Shown: piece after piece, positions 7,834 to 17,663 of the stretch
Layout of the letters: every line of letters begins with the position of its first letter
How positions within the stretch are numbered: the stretch's first letter is position 1
DNA from: Planctomycetota bacterium
GTDB taxonomy: Bacteria; Planctomycetota; UBA1135; UBA2386
Length of the DNA: 64,000 nucleotides
NCBI GenBank assembly: GCA_020638735.1
Contig: JACKHZ010000008.1
Span: 868,001 to 932,000 of the forward strand
Direction of reading: 5' to 3'
Translations under genes and position numbers: made by a program
The notes under the pieces: generated by a model
What the model was told of the DNA's origin: nothing
Databases searched by the model: none
What the model saw: the letters and a program-made list of their open reading frames with translations, nothing else

Positions 7834-9585
7834 ATGCAGCGTCTCCGCTCGCTCTTCGTCCCCGCCGTGCTGTCGGCCTGGGTGTGCTGCGCACCCGGCC
7901 TGTTCGCCCAGGAGCCCGAGGCGCCGCCGTCGCCGGCCGCCGGCAGCGCCGAGCCTCCGCCTCAGGAACCGCAGAACGCCGAGACGCCCGAGGCGCCGCG
8001 CAACGAAGGCCGCCGCAGGTCCGGTGGCCGTCGTCGCGCGATCGTCGCGATCCAGGCCGGCACCGTGCACCCGGTCAGCGGCCCGGCGATCGACGACGGC
8101 GTCGTGCTGCTGCGCGGCGACCGCATCGTCGCGGTCGGCAAGCAGGGCGAGCTGCCGGTGCCCGACAACGCCGTCGTGCACAGCTTCCCGACGGGCCACG
8201 TCTATCCTGGCCTGATCGACGCCGAGACCGACGCGTTCGCCGATCAGAACCTGAAGAACGACGGCACGCTGGATGGCGGCGCCGAGCTGGCCGACGGCCT
8301 GACCTGGAACGGCGAGCGCGACGACCAGCTGGTCGCCGGCGGCGTGACGACCGCCTACATCGCCGTGCGTTCGGGCGCCCGCCTGCGCGGCCAGGGTGCG
8401 ATCGTGCGGCCGATGAAGGACGGCTTCGAGCTGTGGCAGGGCAAGGAGCACGCCGCCGTCGAGCTGCGCATGACCGAAGGCCCCGGCGCCTCGCACCCGC
8501 TGCAGCGCGCACAGCAGCTCGAGCAGCAGGGCAACCTGTTCGACGGCCTCGACGACTTCCGCAAGGCGCAGGAGAAGTACGACGAGGAGCTGAAGAAGTA
8601 CGAGAAGGACTTCGAGGCCTGGCTCGACCACCACAAGAAGAAGAGCGGCCAGCCGGAGAAGCCTGCCGAAGGCGGCGAGGCGAAGCCCGCGGAAGCGCCA
8701 CCGCAGCAGCCGGGCCCGGGTGGCCCGGGTGGCGAAGGCCGGCGCGGCGGGCGGCGCGGCACTGGCGAGCGCCCCCCGCGCCCGGGCGGCGGCGGCGGAG
8801 AGGTTTCGCAAGAAGAGTTCGAGGAGGCACTTGCGACGCTGATGGCGGTGATGGCCGAGGCCCCGACGACCGCCCAGGACCCCAAGCCGGCCGAGCCGAA
8901 GCAGGAACCGAAGCCGGGCGAGGGCCAGCCGAACGGGCCCGCCGGGCAGAAGCCCGAGGAGAAGAAGGACGAGGGGCCGAAGCGCCCGACCTGGCCGAAG
9001 AAGCCCAACCCGGACCCGACCAAGGACGCGCTGCTGAAGGTCGTCGACGGCGACCTGCCGCTGCGCGTCGAGGCCCACCGCCCCGACGAGCTGCGCACGG
9101 CGCTGGCGATGCAGCGCGAGCACGAGATCCCGCTGCTGGTGCTCGAGCAGGCCTACGGCGCCGACAGCGTCGCCGAGGAGATCGCGCGGCAGGGGGCGAT
9201 GGTCGTGCTGACCGACCTGCTGCCCTACTCGATCGTGCCGGCGACCGTCACCCGCCACCCGTACGCCGGCTTCGACCCGACGACGCTGGCGACGAAGCTG
9301 CAGGCAGCCGGCGTGCCGTTCGCCATCGCGTCCGGCAAGAGCCGCCTGGCGCCGCTGCTGCCGATGATGGCCGCCGCCGCGATCGGCCGCGGCCTGTCGG
9401 AGGACGCCGCGCTGCGCGCGATCACGCTGACGCCGGCCGAGATCCTCGGCGTCGCCGGCGACACCGGCTCGCTGCAGCAGGGCAAGTACGCCGACGTGCT
9501 CGTCACCGACGGGCCGCTGTTCTCCACCGATTCCCGCGTGCTGCTGGTGCTGGCGCGCGGCCGCACCGAGTTCGAGGCGAAGTGA
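7834..9585 (+). CDS. exported amidohydrolase-like protein, metal site incomplete (array member 1)
   Basis: 583 residues. The ATG at 7834 gives a signal peptide (MQRLRSLFVPAVLSAW, ending near LFAQE). The framework is that of the imidazolonepropionase-like amidohydrolases (COG1228): an N-terminal composite beta-sandwich, a PGLIDA segment after strand 1, and the C-terminal GSLQQGKYADVLV block. The HxH that should follow PGLIDA is replaced (AETDA), so a metal centre of the usual kind is unlikely; a later His in VEAHRPDE (residue 415) survives. Residues about 255-400 are an inserted charged, Gly-, Arg-, Pro- and Lys-rich segment with coiled-coil character. First gene of the operon, just downstream of a TTGGCA-type promoter. 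Confidence 0.8.
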   Translation: MQRLRSLFVPAVLSAWVCCAPGLFAQEPEAPPSPAAGSAEPPPQEPQNAETPEAPRNEGRRRSGGRRRAIVAIQAGTVHPVSGPAIDDGVVLLRGDRIVAVGKQGELPVPDNAVVHSFPTGHVYPGLIDAETDAFADQNLKNDGTLDGGAELADGLTWNGERDDQLVAGGVTTAYIAVRSGARLRGQGAIVRPMKDGFELWQGKEHAAVELRMTEGPGASHPLQRAQQLEQQGNLFDGLDDFRKAQEKYDEELKKYEKDFEAWLDHHKKKSGQPEKPAEGGEAKPAEAPPQQPGPGGPGGEGRRGGRRGTGERPPRPGGGGGEVSQEEFEEALATLMAVMAEAPTTAQDPKPAEPKQEPKPGEGQPNGPAGQKPEEKKDEGPKRPTWPKKPNPDPTKDALLKVVDGDLPLRVEAHRPDELRTALAMQREHEIPLLVLEQAYGADSVAEEIARQGAMVVLTDLLPYSIVPATVTRHPYAGFDPTTLATKLQAAGVPFAIASGKSRLAPLLPMMAAAAIGRGLSEDAALRAITLTPAEILGVAGDTGSLQQGKYADVLVTDGPLFSTDSRVLLVLARGRTEFEAK

Positions 9586-9596
9586 ACGAGACCCCG

Positions 9597-10793
9597 ATGA
9601 TGCGCATCCCGCGACGTTCCCCCCTTCTGCCCGGCGCGCTGCTGGTCTGCGTCCTGCTACCCGGTGCGCAGGCCGCCGCGCAGGACGTGTTGGTGCAGGC
9701 GCACCGCCTGGTGCTGGCGCCCGACAGCGTGCTCACCGACAGCGCGATCCTGGTGCGCGACGGCAAGGTCGCCTACGTCGGCGCCGACATCCCCGCCGAG
9801 GCGCGCAGCGCCGCGCGGCGCGTCGACTACGGCGACGCGACGATCACACCGGGCTTCGTCGTCGCCACCAGCACGCTGGGACGCGACGCCGACTTCGGCG
9901 AGACCGCGGTGGCGTTCACGCCCGACCTGCGCGCCATCGAAGCGTTCGACCCGTGGCAGGACGAGCTGAAGCTGCTGCCCGCGCTGGGGGTCACGGCGAT
10001 CGGCCTCGCGCCGTCGGCGCGCAACGTCGCCGGCGGCATCGGCGGCCTGGTCAAGCCGGGCGCCGCCCAAGGCCGCATCGCCGAGCCGGAGGCGTTCGTC
10101 GGCTTCTCGCTGGCGGCCGACGCGCGCAACCCCGAGCGCATGCCGACCTCGCTGATGGGCGCGAAGGAGATGCTGCGCGAGGCCTTCGACACCGCCAAGA
10201 CCGGCGTCGAGATCGGCCCCGACCTCGCCGTGCTGCGCCAGGTCATGGCCGGTACGCGCCGCGCGGTCGTGCACGCCGACACCTACGCCGAGCTGAACGC
10301 CGCGCTCGAGCTGAGCCAGCAGTTCGGCTTCCAGCCGGTGCTGGTGGGCGCGCGAGAGGCAGCGAAGGTGCTGCCGCGGCTCGCGACCGTCGGCGCCGCA
10401 GTCGTGCTCGACACCCTCGACCCGGAGGGTCGCCTCGCCACCCTGCGACTGCCCGCGCAGCTCGCCGAAGCGGGCGTGCCGTTCTGCTTCGCCGGCCGCT
10501 CCGATCGCCTGCGGCTGTCCGCCGCGCTGGCGGTGCGCAACGGCCTCGACCGCCGCACCGCGCTCGCCGCGCTGACCCGCACGCCGGCGCAGCTGCTCGG
10601 TCTGCAGGACCGGGTCGGCGCGCTGCGCCAGGGCTGCGCCGCCGACTTCGTCGTGCACCACGGGGACCTGCTCGACCTCGGCGCGCGCCACGTCGCGACC
10701 TGGATCGACGGCCGGTGCGTGTTCGGCGACGAACCGCAGCAGGCCCGCACCGCGACCCCGAACACCACCAGCGCCGCCGGAGACCGTCGATGA
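9597..10793 (+). CDS. exported amidohydrolase-like protein, metal site incomplete (array member 2)
   Basis: 398 residues. The ATG at 9597 starts a clear signal peptide (RIPRRSPLLPGALLVCVLL, ending near AAAQ). A GTG at 9582 overlapping the previous stop as GTGA is in frame and may be used for coupling. The amidohydrolase layout is kept: ITPGFVV after the first strand, VVHADT with His 226, and DRVGALRQGCAADFVV near the end. The HxH metal pair after PGF is absent (VATSTL). It is shorter than its neighbours because it lacks a lysine/proline-rich insert. The active site is predicted to be non-functional or unconventional. Confidence 0.78.
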   Translation: MMRIPRRSPLLPGALLVCVLLPGAQAAAQDVLVQAHRLVLAPDSVLTDSAILVRDGKVAYVGADIPAEARSAARRVDYGDATITPGFVVATSTLGRDADFGETAVAFTPDLRAIEAFDPWQDELKLLPALGVTAIGLAPSARNVAGGIGGLVKPGAAQGRIAEPEAFVGFSLAADARNPERMPTSLMGAKEMLREAFDTAKTGVEIGPDLAVLRQVMAGTRRAVVHADTYAELNAALELSQQFGFQPVLVGAREAAKVLPRLATVGAAVVLDTLDPEGRLATLRLPAQLAEAGVPFCFAGRSDRLRLSAALAVRNGLDRRTALAALTRTPAQLLGLQDRVGALRQGCAADFVVHHGDLLDLGARHVATWIDGRCVFGDEPQQARTATPNTTSAAGDRR

Positions 10794-12076
10794 TCCGCAC
10801 CCCCAACTCCGCCGCGCTCGCCGCCGCGGTCACGCTGGCGCTCGCCGTCGCCGTCACCGCCCAGCAGAACGCCGCCGCCCAACAGGATGGTCGGGCCGCC
10901 GCCGGCAAGCAGACCGTCACTGCCTACACCCACGCCCGCATCCTGCCCGGCGGCAAGCCGGCGATCGCCGACGGCGTGCTGGTGGTCGGCAACGGCAAGG
11001 TGCTCGCCGTGGGTGACGCGACGCTGCGCATCCCCGACGGCGCGGTCGTCGTCGACTGCAGCGGCAAGACGATCACCCCCGGCCTGATCGACGCCGCGTT
11101 CGCCGGCGGCGCATCGGCCAACGACCTCAACGAGCAGAGCGAAGAGGTCACGCCCGCGCTGCGCGTGCTCGACAGCCTCGACCCCGAGGCGCCGGCGTTC
11201 GCCCGCGCGCGCCGCGACGGCGTGACGACCGTGCACGTGATGCCCGGCACCCGCAACGTCATCGGCGGCCTCGGCTGCGTCGTCAAGACCGCCGGCGATC
11301 CGACCTCGATGATCGTCAAGCAGGACGCCAGCCTGCGCATCACGCTCGGCGCCGAGCCGTCGATGGGCAACCGTTCGATCGGCGGCGGCCCGCCGGAGTC
11401 GATGTACTACCGCCGGCCGACCACCCGCATGGGCGTGGTCTGGGAGGTGCGCCGCGCCTTCTACGACGCCAAGGAAGCGCTGCAGATGACGCAGGGCGCG
11501 CCCAACGCGTCGCCGCCGAGCGAGGGCGTCGAGATCCTGACCCGCGTGCTGCAGGGCAAGCTGACCGCAGTCACGACCGCGCGCTCCGAGCAGGACCTGC
11601 GCACCGCGCTGCGCATCGCCGACGAGTTCGGCTACGAGACCGTGATCGACGAGGCGCAGGACGCCTACCTCGTCGCCGACGAGCTGGCGCAGAAGAAGGC
11701 CACCGTGCTGCTCGGCGCGCCGAGCGCCGAACAGGTCGGCGGCACCGCCGGCTCGGACGGCGCGTCGCCGCGCAGCGGCACCGTGCGCGCGCTCGCCGAG
11801 CGCTCTGTGCGCGTGGTCGTCACCACCGGCACCAACGCGCTGGCGCTGCCGCTGGTGCGCGAGGCGATGTTCGCCAACCGCAACGGCCTCGGCCCGCAGC
11901 AGGCGCTCGACGCCGTGACGGTCGAGCCCGCCCGCCTGCTCGGCATCGACGACCGCACCGGCCGCCTCGCCGCCGGTCTCGACGCCGACTTCGTCATCTG
12001 GTCCACCGATCCTCTCGACCCGGCTGCCGTCGCCGAGTCCGTTCACATCGACGGCAACCCCGCTTTCACCCGATGA
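10790..12076 (+). CDS. exported amidohydrolase-like protein, metal site lost (array member 3)
   Basis: 428 residues, starting in an ATGA overlap with the previous gene. A signal peptide is followed by a Gln/Ala-rich stretch (QQNAAAQQDG). TITPGLIDAAF keeps the strand-1 framework but has no HxH, and the later metal-ligand His seen in members 1 and 2 is also gone (VTTARSEQDL). The C-terminal signature (RTGRLAAGLDADFVIW) and the GVTTVHVMPGTRN segment of the family are clear. A loop rich in Pro, Arg and Tyr (about residues 195-215) is unusual. Probably a structural or binding relative rather than a hydrolase. Confidence 0.78.
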   Translation: MIRTPNSAALAAAVTLALAVAVTAQQNAAAQQDGRAAAGKQTVTAYTHARILPGGKPAIADGVLVVGNGKVLAVGDATLRIPDGAVVVDCSGKTITPGLIDAAFAGGASANDLNEQSEEVTPALRVLDSLDPEAPAFARARRDGVTTVHVMPGTRNVIGGLGCVVKTAGDPTSMIVKQDASLRITLGAEPSMGNRSIGGGPPESMYYRRPTTRMGVVWEVRRAFYDAKEALQMTQGAPNASPPSEGVEILTRVLQGKLTAVTTARSEQDLRTALRIADEFGYETVIDEAQDAYLVADELAQKKATVLLGAPSAEQVGGTAGSDGASPRSGTVRALAERSVRVVVTTGTNALALPLVREAMFANRNGLGPQQALDAVTVEPARLLGIDDRTGRLAAGLDADFVIWSTDPLDPAAVAESVHIDGNPAFTR

Positions 12077-13422
12077 ACCCGAAGCTGCTGCTCGCCGCCA
12101 TCCTGCCGATGGTGGCCGTCTCCGCCAACTGCCAGGACCTCGTCGCCGTCAAGGCGAAGAAGATCCTGACGATCACCGGGCCGACCGTCGAGGACGGCGT
12201 GGTGCTGATCCAGAACGGGCGCATCACCAAGGTCGCCAAGGCCGCCGACGTCGAGATCCCGTGGGAAGCCAAGGTCATCGACGCCAGCGACAAGGTCGTC
12301 ATGCCGACGTGGGTGCTCGCGCACTCCGAGGGCGGCATGCGGCCGAGCAACGAGTCGATGCAGAACGTGCCGTGGCTGACGGTGCGCGACGCGATCGACC
12401 CGGCCTCGGGCTACTTCGAGAACGCGCTGCGCAACGGCGTCGGTACCGTGCACGTGATGGCCGGCAACCGCACGCTGCTCGCCGGCACCGGCATGGTGGT
12501 GCGCCCGGCGGGCCGCACCGTCGAGGACATGACGGTCGCCGCCAACACCGGCATGAAGCTGTCGCTGCTGGCCAGGAACGGCAGCCGCCTGCAGCAGATC
12601 CGCGAGCTGCGCCGCGCGATCGCCGAGATCCGTGAGTACCTCGCCGACTTCGAGCGCAAGAAGGCCGAGTTCGCGAAGGAGCAGGAGGCCGGCGCGATCC
12701 CGAAGGACAAGAAGTTCGAGGAGGAGATCGACCGCAAGAAGCAGGCGGCGGTCGACTTCGTCGAGAAGAAGCTGAAGGGCTGGCTCTACGTGCCGAGCTA
12801 CGCCGAGCTCGACGAGGCGCTGCGCATGACGCAGGAGCTCGACCTGCAGCTGGTGCTCGGCCCGAACATCGACGAGGCCAAGGCGCTGCTGTCGAAGCTG
12901 AAGAGCCCCGTCGTGCTCGACGACACGCTCGAGTACTTCGAGACCGACGAGGAGACGCAGAAAGAGGTGCTGCACTGCACCGCCAGGCTGTGCGCCGACG
13001 CCGGCGTGCCGTTCGCGCTGTCGCTCGGCCAGGGCGGCCAGACCAGCTACCCGTGGTGGCAGCTCGGCACCTGCGTGCGCAACGGCATCGACCGCAAGAC
13101 GGCGCTCGAGGCGCTGACGGTGGTGCCGGCGCGCCTGCTCGGCCTCGAGGAGCAGGTCGGTTCGCTCGCCGAGGGCAAGCTCGGCAACCTGCAGATCCTG
13201 ACCGGTGACCCGTTCGCCGCGACGACCTGGGTCGAGACCGTCGTGCTGGAAGGCGAGGTGGTCTACCAGCGCAAGGACGACCCGCGGCTGAAGTACCTGT
13301 TCGACGAAGCGGCCAAGGCCGCCGCGCCGGCCGATGCGCCGGCGCCGGCGCCGAAGGCCCCGGAAGGCGAGCAGACGGGCGGCGACAACAAGGGCAGCGA
13401 GGGCTCGGGCGAGGGCAACTGA
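12073..13422 (+). CDS. exported amidohydrolase-like protein, metal site lost (array member 4)
   Basis: 449 residues, coupled to the preceding gene by an ATGA overlap. It has a signal peptide (NPKLLLAAILPMVAVSA). The metal-binding motif after strand 1 is replaced by VMPTWVLAHSEGG, leaving one His. Residues about 175-240 form a highly charged helical insert (repeated Lys/Glu, probable coiled coil) at the place where member 1 has its insert. The family C-terminal block (EEQVGSLAEGKLGNL) is intact. The tail is Pro/Ala-rich and ends in Gly-, Ser- and Glu-rich sequence. Confidence 0.78.
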   Translation: MNPKLLLAAILPMVAVSANCQDLVAVKAKKILTITGPTVEDGVVLIQNGRITKVAKAADVEIPWEAKVIDASDKVVMPTWVLAHSEGGMRPSNESMQNVPWLTVRDAIDPASGYFENALRNGVGTVHVMAGNRTLLAGTGMVVRPAGRTVEDMTVAANTGMKLSLLARNGSRLQQIRELRRAIAEIREYLADFERKKAEFAKEQEAGAIPKDKKFEEEIDRKKQAAVDFVEKKLKGWLYVPSYAELDEALRMTQELDLQLVLGPNIDEAKALLSKLKSPVVLDDTLEYFETDEETQKEVLHCTARLCADAGVPFALSLGQGGQTSYPWWQLGTCVRNGIDRKTALEALTVVPARLLGLEEQVGSLAEGKLGNLQILTGDPFAATTWVETVVLEGEVVYQRKDDPRLKYLFDEAAKAAAPADAPAPAPKAPEGEQTGGDNKGSEGSGEGN

Positions 13423-16253
13423 TGCGCACGCTTCCCCTGCTCGGCTTCCTCGGAAGCCTCCTGATCGGCGCCGCTGCATCCGCGCAGGCGCCGATGGCCG
13501 CCGACGACACACCGTCCGGCTCGTTCGCGGTGCGCTGCGGCACGCTGCTGCTCGGTGACGGCTCGGCGGCGCTGCGCGACACCTGGCTGGTGATCGTCGA
13601 CGGCAAGATCGAACGCGTCGGCGGCGCTGCGCCCGCCGACCTGCCGATCGTCGACGCCGGCAACAAGGTGGTGATGCCCGGCATCGTCGCCGTCGACAGC
13701 GAGCTCGCGCCCGCCAACGACAGCGAGTACCAGGTCACGCCCGACGCCTTCGCGCTCGACGCGTTCGACTTCGAGGCGCGGCACCGCCACGCGCTCGAGG
13801 GCGGCGTGACGTCCGCCTACCTGTCGCCGGGCCGCACCAGGCTGGTCTCCGGTCAGGGCGCCGTCGTCAAGATGGCCGGCAACGACCTGGTGGCGCGCGT
13901 GCTCAGCGAGAACGCCGCGCTGCGCGTCAACTTCGACGACAGCGCGCTGCGCGCGCCGCGCGTGTTCGAGCCGACCGCGCACCCGACCGACGAGGACCCG
14001 CTGCAGCCGGCCCGCATCCAGCTGCCGACCTCGCGCATCAGCGTGCTGGCCGAGCTGCGCGCGCTGTTCGCCGCCGCCACCGACGACGACACCCGCCCGG
14101 CCGGCGAAGGCCCCGCCGAGCACCGCTACGACGAGCACGCGCTCGCCGACGTGCTGAAGGGCCGGCTGCCGCTGCGCGCCGCCGCGACGTCTGCCTACGA
14201 CATCCGCCGCGCGCTGCAGCTGCAGCAGGAGCTGGGCCTGCACCTGGTGCTGGAGAACCCGCGCGAGATCGCGGCGGTCGCCGCGACCGCCACCAGGCAG
14301 AACGTCGCCGCGGTGTTCCGCGTGCCGGTGCGCTTCGGCCAGCAGAACCCCGGCGGTGAGGACCGGCTCGCCGAGCAGCCCGAGCCACACCTCGACGCGC
14401 CCGCCAAGGCCGCCGCGGCCGGCATGACGATCGGCCTGTGCCCCGACGCCGGCGTGCCGCTGCGCGACTACCTGATGGCGGTCGCGATCGCGGTCGGCAA
14501 CGGCCTCGCCCCCGACCGCGCGCTGCGCGCGATCGGCGCCGACGCGGCGAAGATCCTCGGCGTCGACGAGCGCGTCGGCACGTTGCAGCAGGGCAAGGAC
14601 GCCGACTTCGTGATCCTCAGCGGCGATCCGCTCGCCGTCGGCACGATGGTCGAATCGACCTGGATCGACGGCGTGCGCGCATACTCGCGCAAGACCGACA
14701 GCCAGGTGCTGGCCGTGCGCGCCGCCCGCGTCGTCGACGGCGAAGGCAACGTGCACCGGAACGGCGTCGTCATCGTGCAGGACGGCCGCATCAAGGCGGT
14801 CGGCGAGGACCTGGCGATCCCGTACGGCGCCGAAGTGATCGACATCGCGGGCGGCGTCGCCACCCCGGGTTTCGTCGACGCGTTCTCGCACCTCGGGCTC
14901 TCCGGCGAAGGCACCGGCGTGCCGGGCGGCGCGCCGAACCAGCGCCTGCAGGACGTCGTGCAGCACGACGACCCGACCTTCGCGCCGGCGCTCGCCGCCG
15001 GCGTGACGACGGTGCTGACCGGCGGCAAGGACGGCGGCCTGGTGTCCGGCCGCCTCGCCGCGATCAAGACCGGCGCCGCCGACCAGTCCTCGGTCGTGCT
15101 GCGCGCGATCGTCGGCCAGCGCTTCGTGTTCGACGCGATCGGCCCCGACGCCGTCAAGCCGCTCGCCGACCAGCTCGGCCGCGCGAAGCAGTACGTCGCC
15201 GCGTGGGACAAGTACGAGAAGGAGCTCGCCGAGTGGCAGAACGGCAAGCAGCCGGCGCCTGCTCCGACACCCGCCCCGGCCCCCACCGAAGGCGAAGCCA
15301 AGCCGGAGGTCGACCCGATCACCGGCGTGTGGGAGGCCGACATCGACATCCAGGGCCGCATGCAGCTGCACGTCACGCTCGACCTGAAGCGCGACGGCAG
15401 CAAGGTCACCGGCACCATCGGCCTGTCGTTCGCTGGCCGCGAGATCCCGCCGCAGCCGATCGCCTCCGGTTCGTTCGAGGGCGGCAAGCTGCGGCTCGAG
15501 TTCCGCGGCATGGGCGGCGAGGCGGTGCTCGAGGCGACCGTGCAGGGCGACTCGATGAGCGGCACGCTGCAGCTCGGCCCGATGGGCGAGCAGCAGGTGA
15601 CCGGCACGCGCACCAGCAAGAGCGCCGGCGCCGGCAGCAGCGCGCCGCGGAAGCGCGCCGAGAAGCCGGCCGGCGAGGAAGGCAAGCCGAAGGCACCCAA
15701 GGTCGACGAAGCCCTCGAGCCGATGCGCGCCGTGCTCGGCGGCAAGGCGACGATGGTCGTCAAGACCGACCGCGCGTCGGCGATCCAGGAGGTCGTGGCG
15801 CTGCTGGAGAAGGAGAAGGTGTCGTACGCGCTGGCCTCTGCCGAGGACCTGCTCGACGACGCCTCGCTGCTCGGCGGCGCGAAGCCGCCGGTGGTGCTCG
15901 GGCCGGAGGTGGTCGTCGAGGACGACGGCGCGCTGGTCAACGTCGCGGCGCGCTTCGCCGACCTCGACCTGCCGGTGCTGCTCGGCAGCGACGACACGAT
16001 CGGCACGCGCTACCTGCCGCTGCACGCCGCCTACGCGGTGCGCTACGGGCTGAGCCCGCAGGACGCGCTGCAGGCCTTGACGCTGTGGCCGGCGAAGGTG
16101 TTCCACCTCGACGACCGCATCGGCTCGCTGCAGAAGGGCAAGGACGCGGACCTGGTGGTGTTCTCGGGCGACCCGTTCGAACCGACCAGCCGGGTCCTGT
16201 TGGTGGTCTGCAACGGCCGTGTCGTCGTCGATCGCAGGGAGCAGAAGCAATGA
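13422..16253 (+). CDS. double amidohydrolase-like exported protein with an inserted beta domain (array member 5)
   Basis: 943 residues, about twice the size of its neighbours. Two amidohydrolase-like modules follow one another: one from about residue 35 to 425 (ending at VGTLQQGKDADFVIL), the second from about 428 to 943 (ending at GSLQKGKDADLVVF). Neither has the HxH pair (VMPGIVAVDSEL and TPGFVDAFSHL). In the second module a beta-rich domain of about 95 residues is inserted near residues 625-725, starting GVWEADIDIQG and having paired strands and glycine turns; it is flanked by Pro/Ala-rich and Lys-rich linkers. The signal peptide is clear (LPLLGFLGSLLIGAAASAQ). It starts in a TGATG overlap and ends in an ATGA overlap. 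Confidence 0.8.
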   Translation: MRTLPLLGFLGSLLIGAAASAQAPMAADDTPSGSFAVRCGTLLLGDGSAALRDTWLVIVDGKIERVGGAAPADLPIVDAGNKVVMPGIVAVDSELAPANDSEYQVTPDAFALDAFDFEARHRHALEGGVTSAYLSPGRTRLVSGQGAVVKMAGNDLVARVLSENAALRVNFDDSALRAPRVFEPTAHPTDEDPLQPARIQLPTSRISVLAELRALFAAATDDDTRPAGEGPAEHRYDEHALADVLKGRLPLRAAATSAYDIRRALQLQQELGLHLVLENPREIAAVAATATRQNVAAVFRVPVRFGQQNPGGEDRLAEQPEPHLDAPAKAAAAGMTIGLCPDAGVPLRDYLMAVAIAVGNGLAPDRALRAIGADAAKILGVDERVGTLQQGKDADFVILSGDPLAVGTMVESTWIDGVRAYSRKTDSQVLAVRAARVVDGEGNVHRNGVVIVQDGRIKAVGEDLAIPYGAEVIDIAGGVATPGFVDAFSHLGLSGEGTGVPGGAPNQRLQDVVQHDDPTFAPALAAGVTTVLTGGKDGGLVSGRLAAIKTGAADQSSVVLRAIVGQRFVFDAIGPDAVKPLADQLGRAKQYVAAWDKYEKELAEWQNGKQPAPAPTPAPAPTEGEAKPEVDPITGVWEADIDIQGRMQLHVTLDLKRDGSKVTGTIGLSFAGREIPPQPIASGSFEGGKLRLEFRGMGGEAVLEATVQGDSMSGTLQLGPMGEQQVTGTRTSKSAGAGSSAPRKRAEKPAGEEGKPKAPKVDEALEPMRAVLGGKATMVVKTDRASAIQEVVALLEKEKVSYALASAEDLLDDASLLGGAKPPVVLGPEVVVEDDGALVNVAARFADLDLPVLLGSDDTIGTRYLPLHAAYAVRYGLSPQDALQALTLWPAKVFHLDDRIGSLQKGKDADLVVFSGDPFEPTSRVLLVVCNGRVVVDRREQKQ

Positions 16254-17659
16254 GCGCGTTCGTCGTCACCGCCACCCTCACGGCCGCCGTCACGGCGGCG
16301 CTCGCCGTCTCCGCCGTCGGCCAGGACACGCCGGCCGCCGCGCCCGCCGCGCAGCAGCCGGCGGCGCAGGAACCGGTGCGCTTCGAGATGTGGCACCCCA
16401 ACACGCCGAAGAGCGAGGCGGACTACAAGGTCGCCAAGTGGGGCCCGCGCCACCTGCCGAGCCCCGGCTACGCGTTCTTCGCGCAGAAGGTGCTGCCGAT
16501 CACGTCGGCGCCGATCCTCGACGGCGTCGTCGTCACCCGCAACGGCACCATCGAGGCGATCGGCAAGCGCGGCGAGGTGACCGTTCCCGCCGGCTACGAG
16601 CGCATCGAGTGCGGCGACTCGATCCTGTTCCCCGGGATCATCGAGCTGCACTGCCACATCGCCAGCCCGAGCTTCGACCTCAACGACACCGTCCACCCGA
16701 CCAACCCCGAGTTCCGCACGCTCGACCTGATCAGCATGGAGCACGATCAGATCAAGATGGCGCGGGCCGGCGGCGTGTCGACGGCGCTCTACATCCCGGG
16801 CTCCGGCTCGAACATGGGTGGCTTCGGCACGCTCACCAAGACGTACGGCAAGAACCCCGACGAGGCGCTGGTGCGCTTCCCGGGCAGCCTGAAGATCGCG
16901 CAGGCGGGCAACCCCGAGCGCGGCAGCGGCGACCTCGGCACCGACATGATGGGCATGGCCGAGGGCATCCGCATGACGCTGCTCGACGGCAAGCGCTACT
17001 GGCAGGAGATGCTGGCGTTCGAACAGGGAACGGGCCCGAAGCCGCAATACGACCCGACTCTCGAGCTGATCAGCGGCCTGTTCCGCCACGAGTACCCGGT
17101 CAGCGTGCACACGCAGATCTACCAGGTCGTGCTCGAGACGCTGCAGGAGCTGCGCCAGGAGCTCGGCCTGTGGACGGTCATCGTGCACGGCACGTTCGAC
17201 GGCTACCGCCTGAGCGAGGACCTGCTGAAGGCCGGCGTGCCGGTCGCCGGCGGCCCGCGCGCCTACCACTTCGACCGCGGCACCGGCGCGATGGAGGGCG
17301 TGCTCGCCAACTACGCCAACGGCGGCCTGCACGGCTGGCGCTCGCCGGTGCTCGGCCTCGGCCGCGACGGCGTCGGCGTCAACACCGACTCGCCGGTGAT
17401 CGCCGAGGAGCAGCTGACGCTGCAGGCGGCGATGGGCGTGCGCCTCGGCTGGCCGCACGAATGGGCGCTGCGCGGCCTGACCATCAACGCCGCGCGCTTC
17501 GTCGGCATCGACCACCGCGTCGGCTCGCTCGAGGTCGGCAAGGACGCCGACCTCGGCATCTGGAGCGGCGATCCCGTCGATCCGCGCTCGCACGTCGAGC
17601 TGATGGTCATCAACGGCACGATCTGCTACCGCCGCAACCCCGACCGCCCCGAGTGGTGA
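16250..17659 (+). CDS. exported amidohydrolase with intact metal site (array member 6)
   Basis: 469 residues, coupled by an ATGA overlap. Unlike most members it keeps a full set of candidate metal and catalytic residues: His134 and His136 (HCH after FPGIIEL), His287 in SVHTQ, His313 in IVHGTFDG and Asp380 in VNTDSP. It is therefore predicted to be a working metal-dependent hydrolase acting on cyclic amides, imides or peptides outside the cytoplasm; the natural substrate cannot be read from sequence. The signal peptide is followed by an Ala/Pro/Gln-rich linker. Before the catalytic domain lies an extra aromatic segment (residues about 40-75). Most similar in layout to the next gene. Confidence 0.85.
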   Translation: MSAFVVTATLTAAVTAALAVSAVGQDTPAAAPAAQQPAAQEPVRFEMWHPNTPKSEADYKVAKWGPRHLPSPGYAFFAQKVLPITSAPILDGVVVTRNGTIEAIGKRGEVTVPAGYERIECGDSILFPGIIELHCHIASPSFDLNDTVHPTNPEFRTLDLISMEHDQIKMARAGGVSTALYIPGSGSNMGGFGTLTKTYGKNPDEALVRFPGSLKIAQAGNPERGSGDLGTDMMGMAEGIRMTLLDGKRYWQEMLAFEQGTGPKPQYDPTLELISGLFRHEYPVSVHTQIYQVVLETLQELRQELGLWTVIVHGTFDGYRLSEDLLKAGVPVAGGPRAYHFDRGTGAMEGVLANYANGGLHGWRSPVLGLGRDGVGVNTDSPVIAEEQLTLQAAMGVRLGWPHEWALRGLTINAARFVGIDHRVGSLEVGKDADLGIWSGDPVDPRSHVELMVINGTICYRRNPDRPEW

Positions 17660-17663
17660 TCCG

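Noticed and set aside
13263..16250. Long minus-strand open frame opposite array member 5
   Set aside because: A composition shadow of the plus-strand gene, with no motif or start context; the plus strand has a signal peptide, family motifs and overlapping neighbours.
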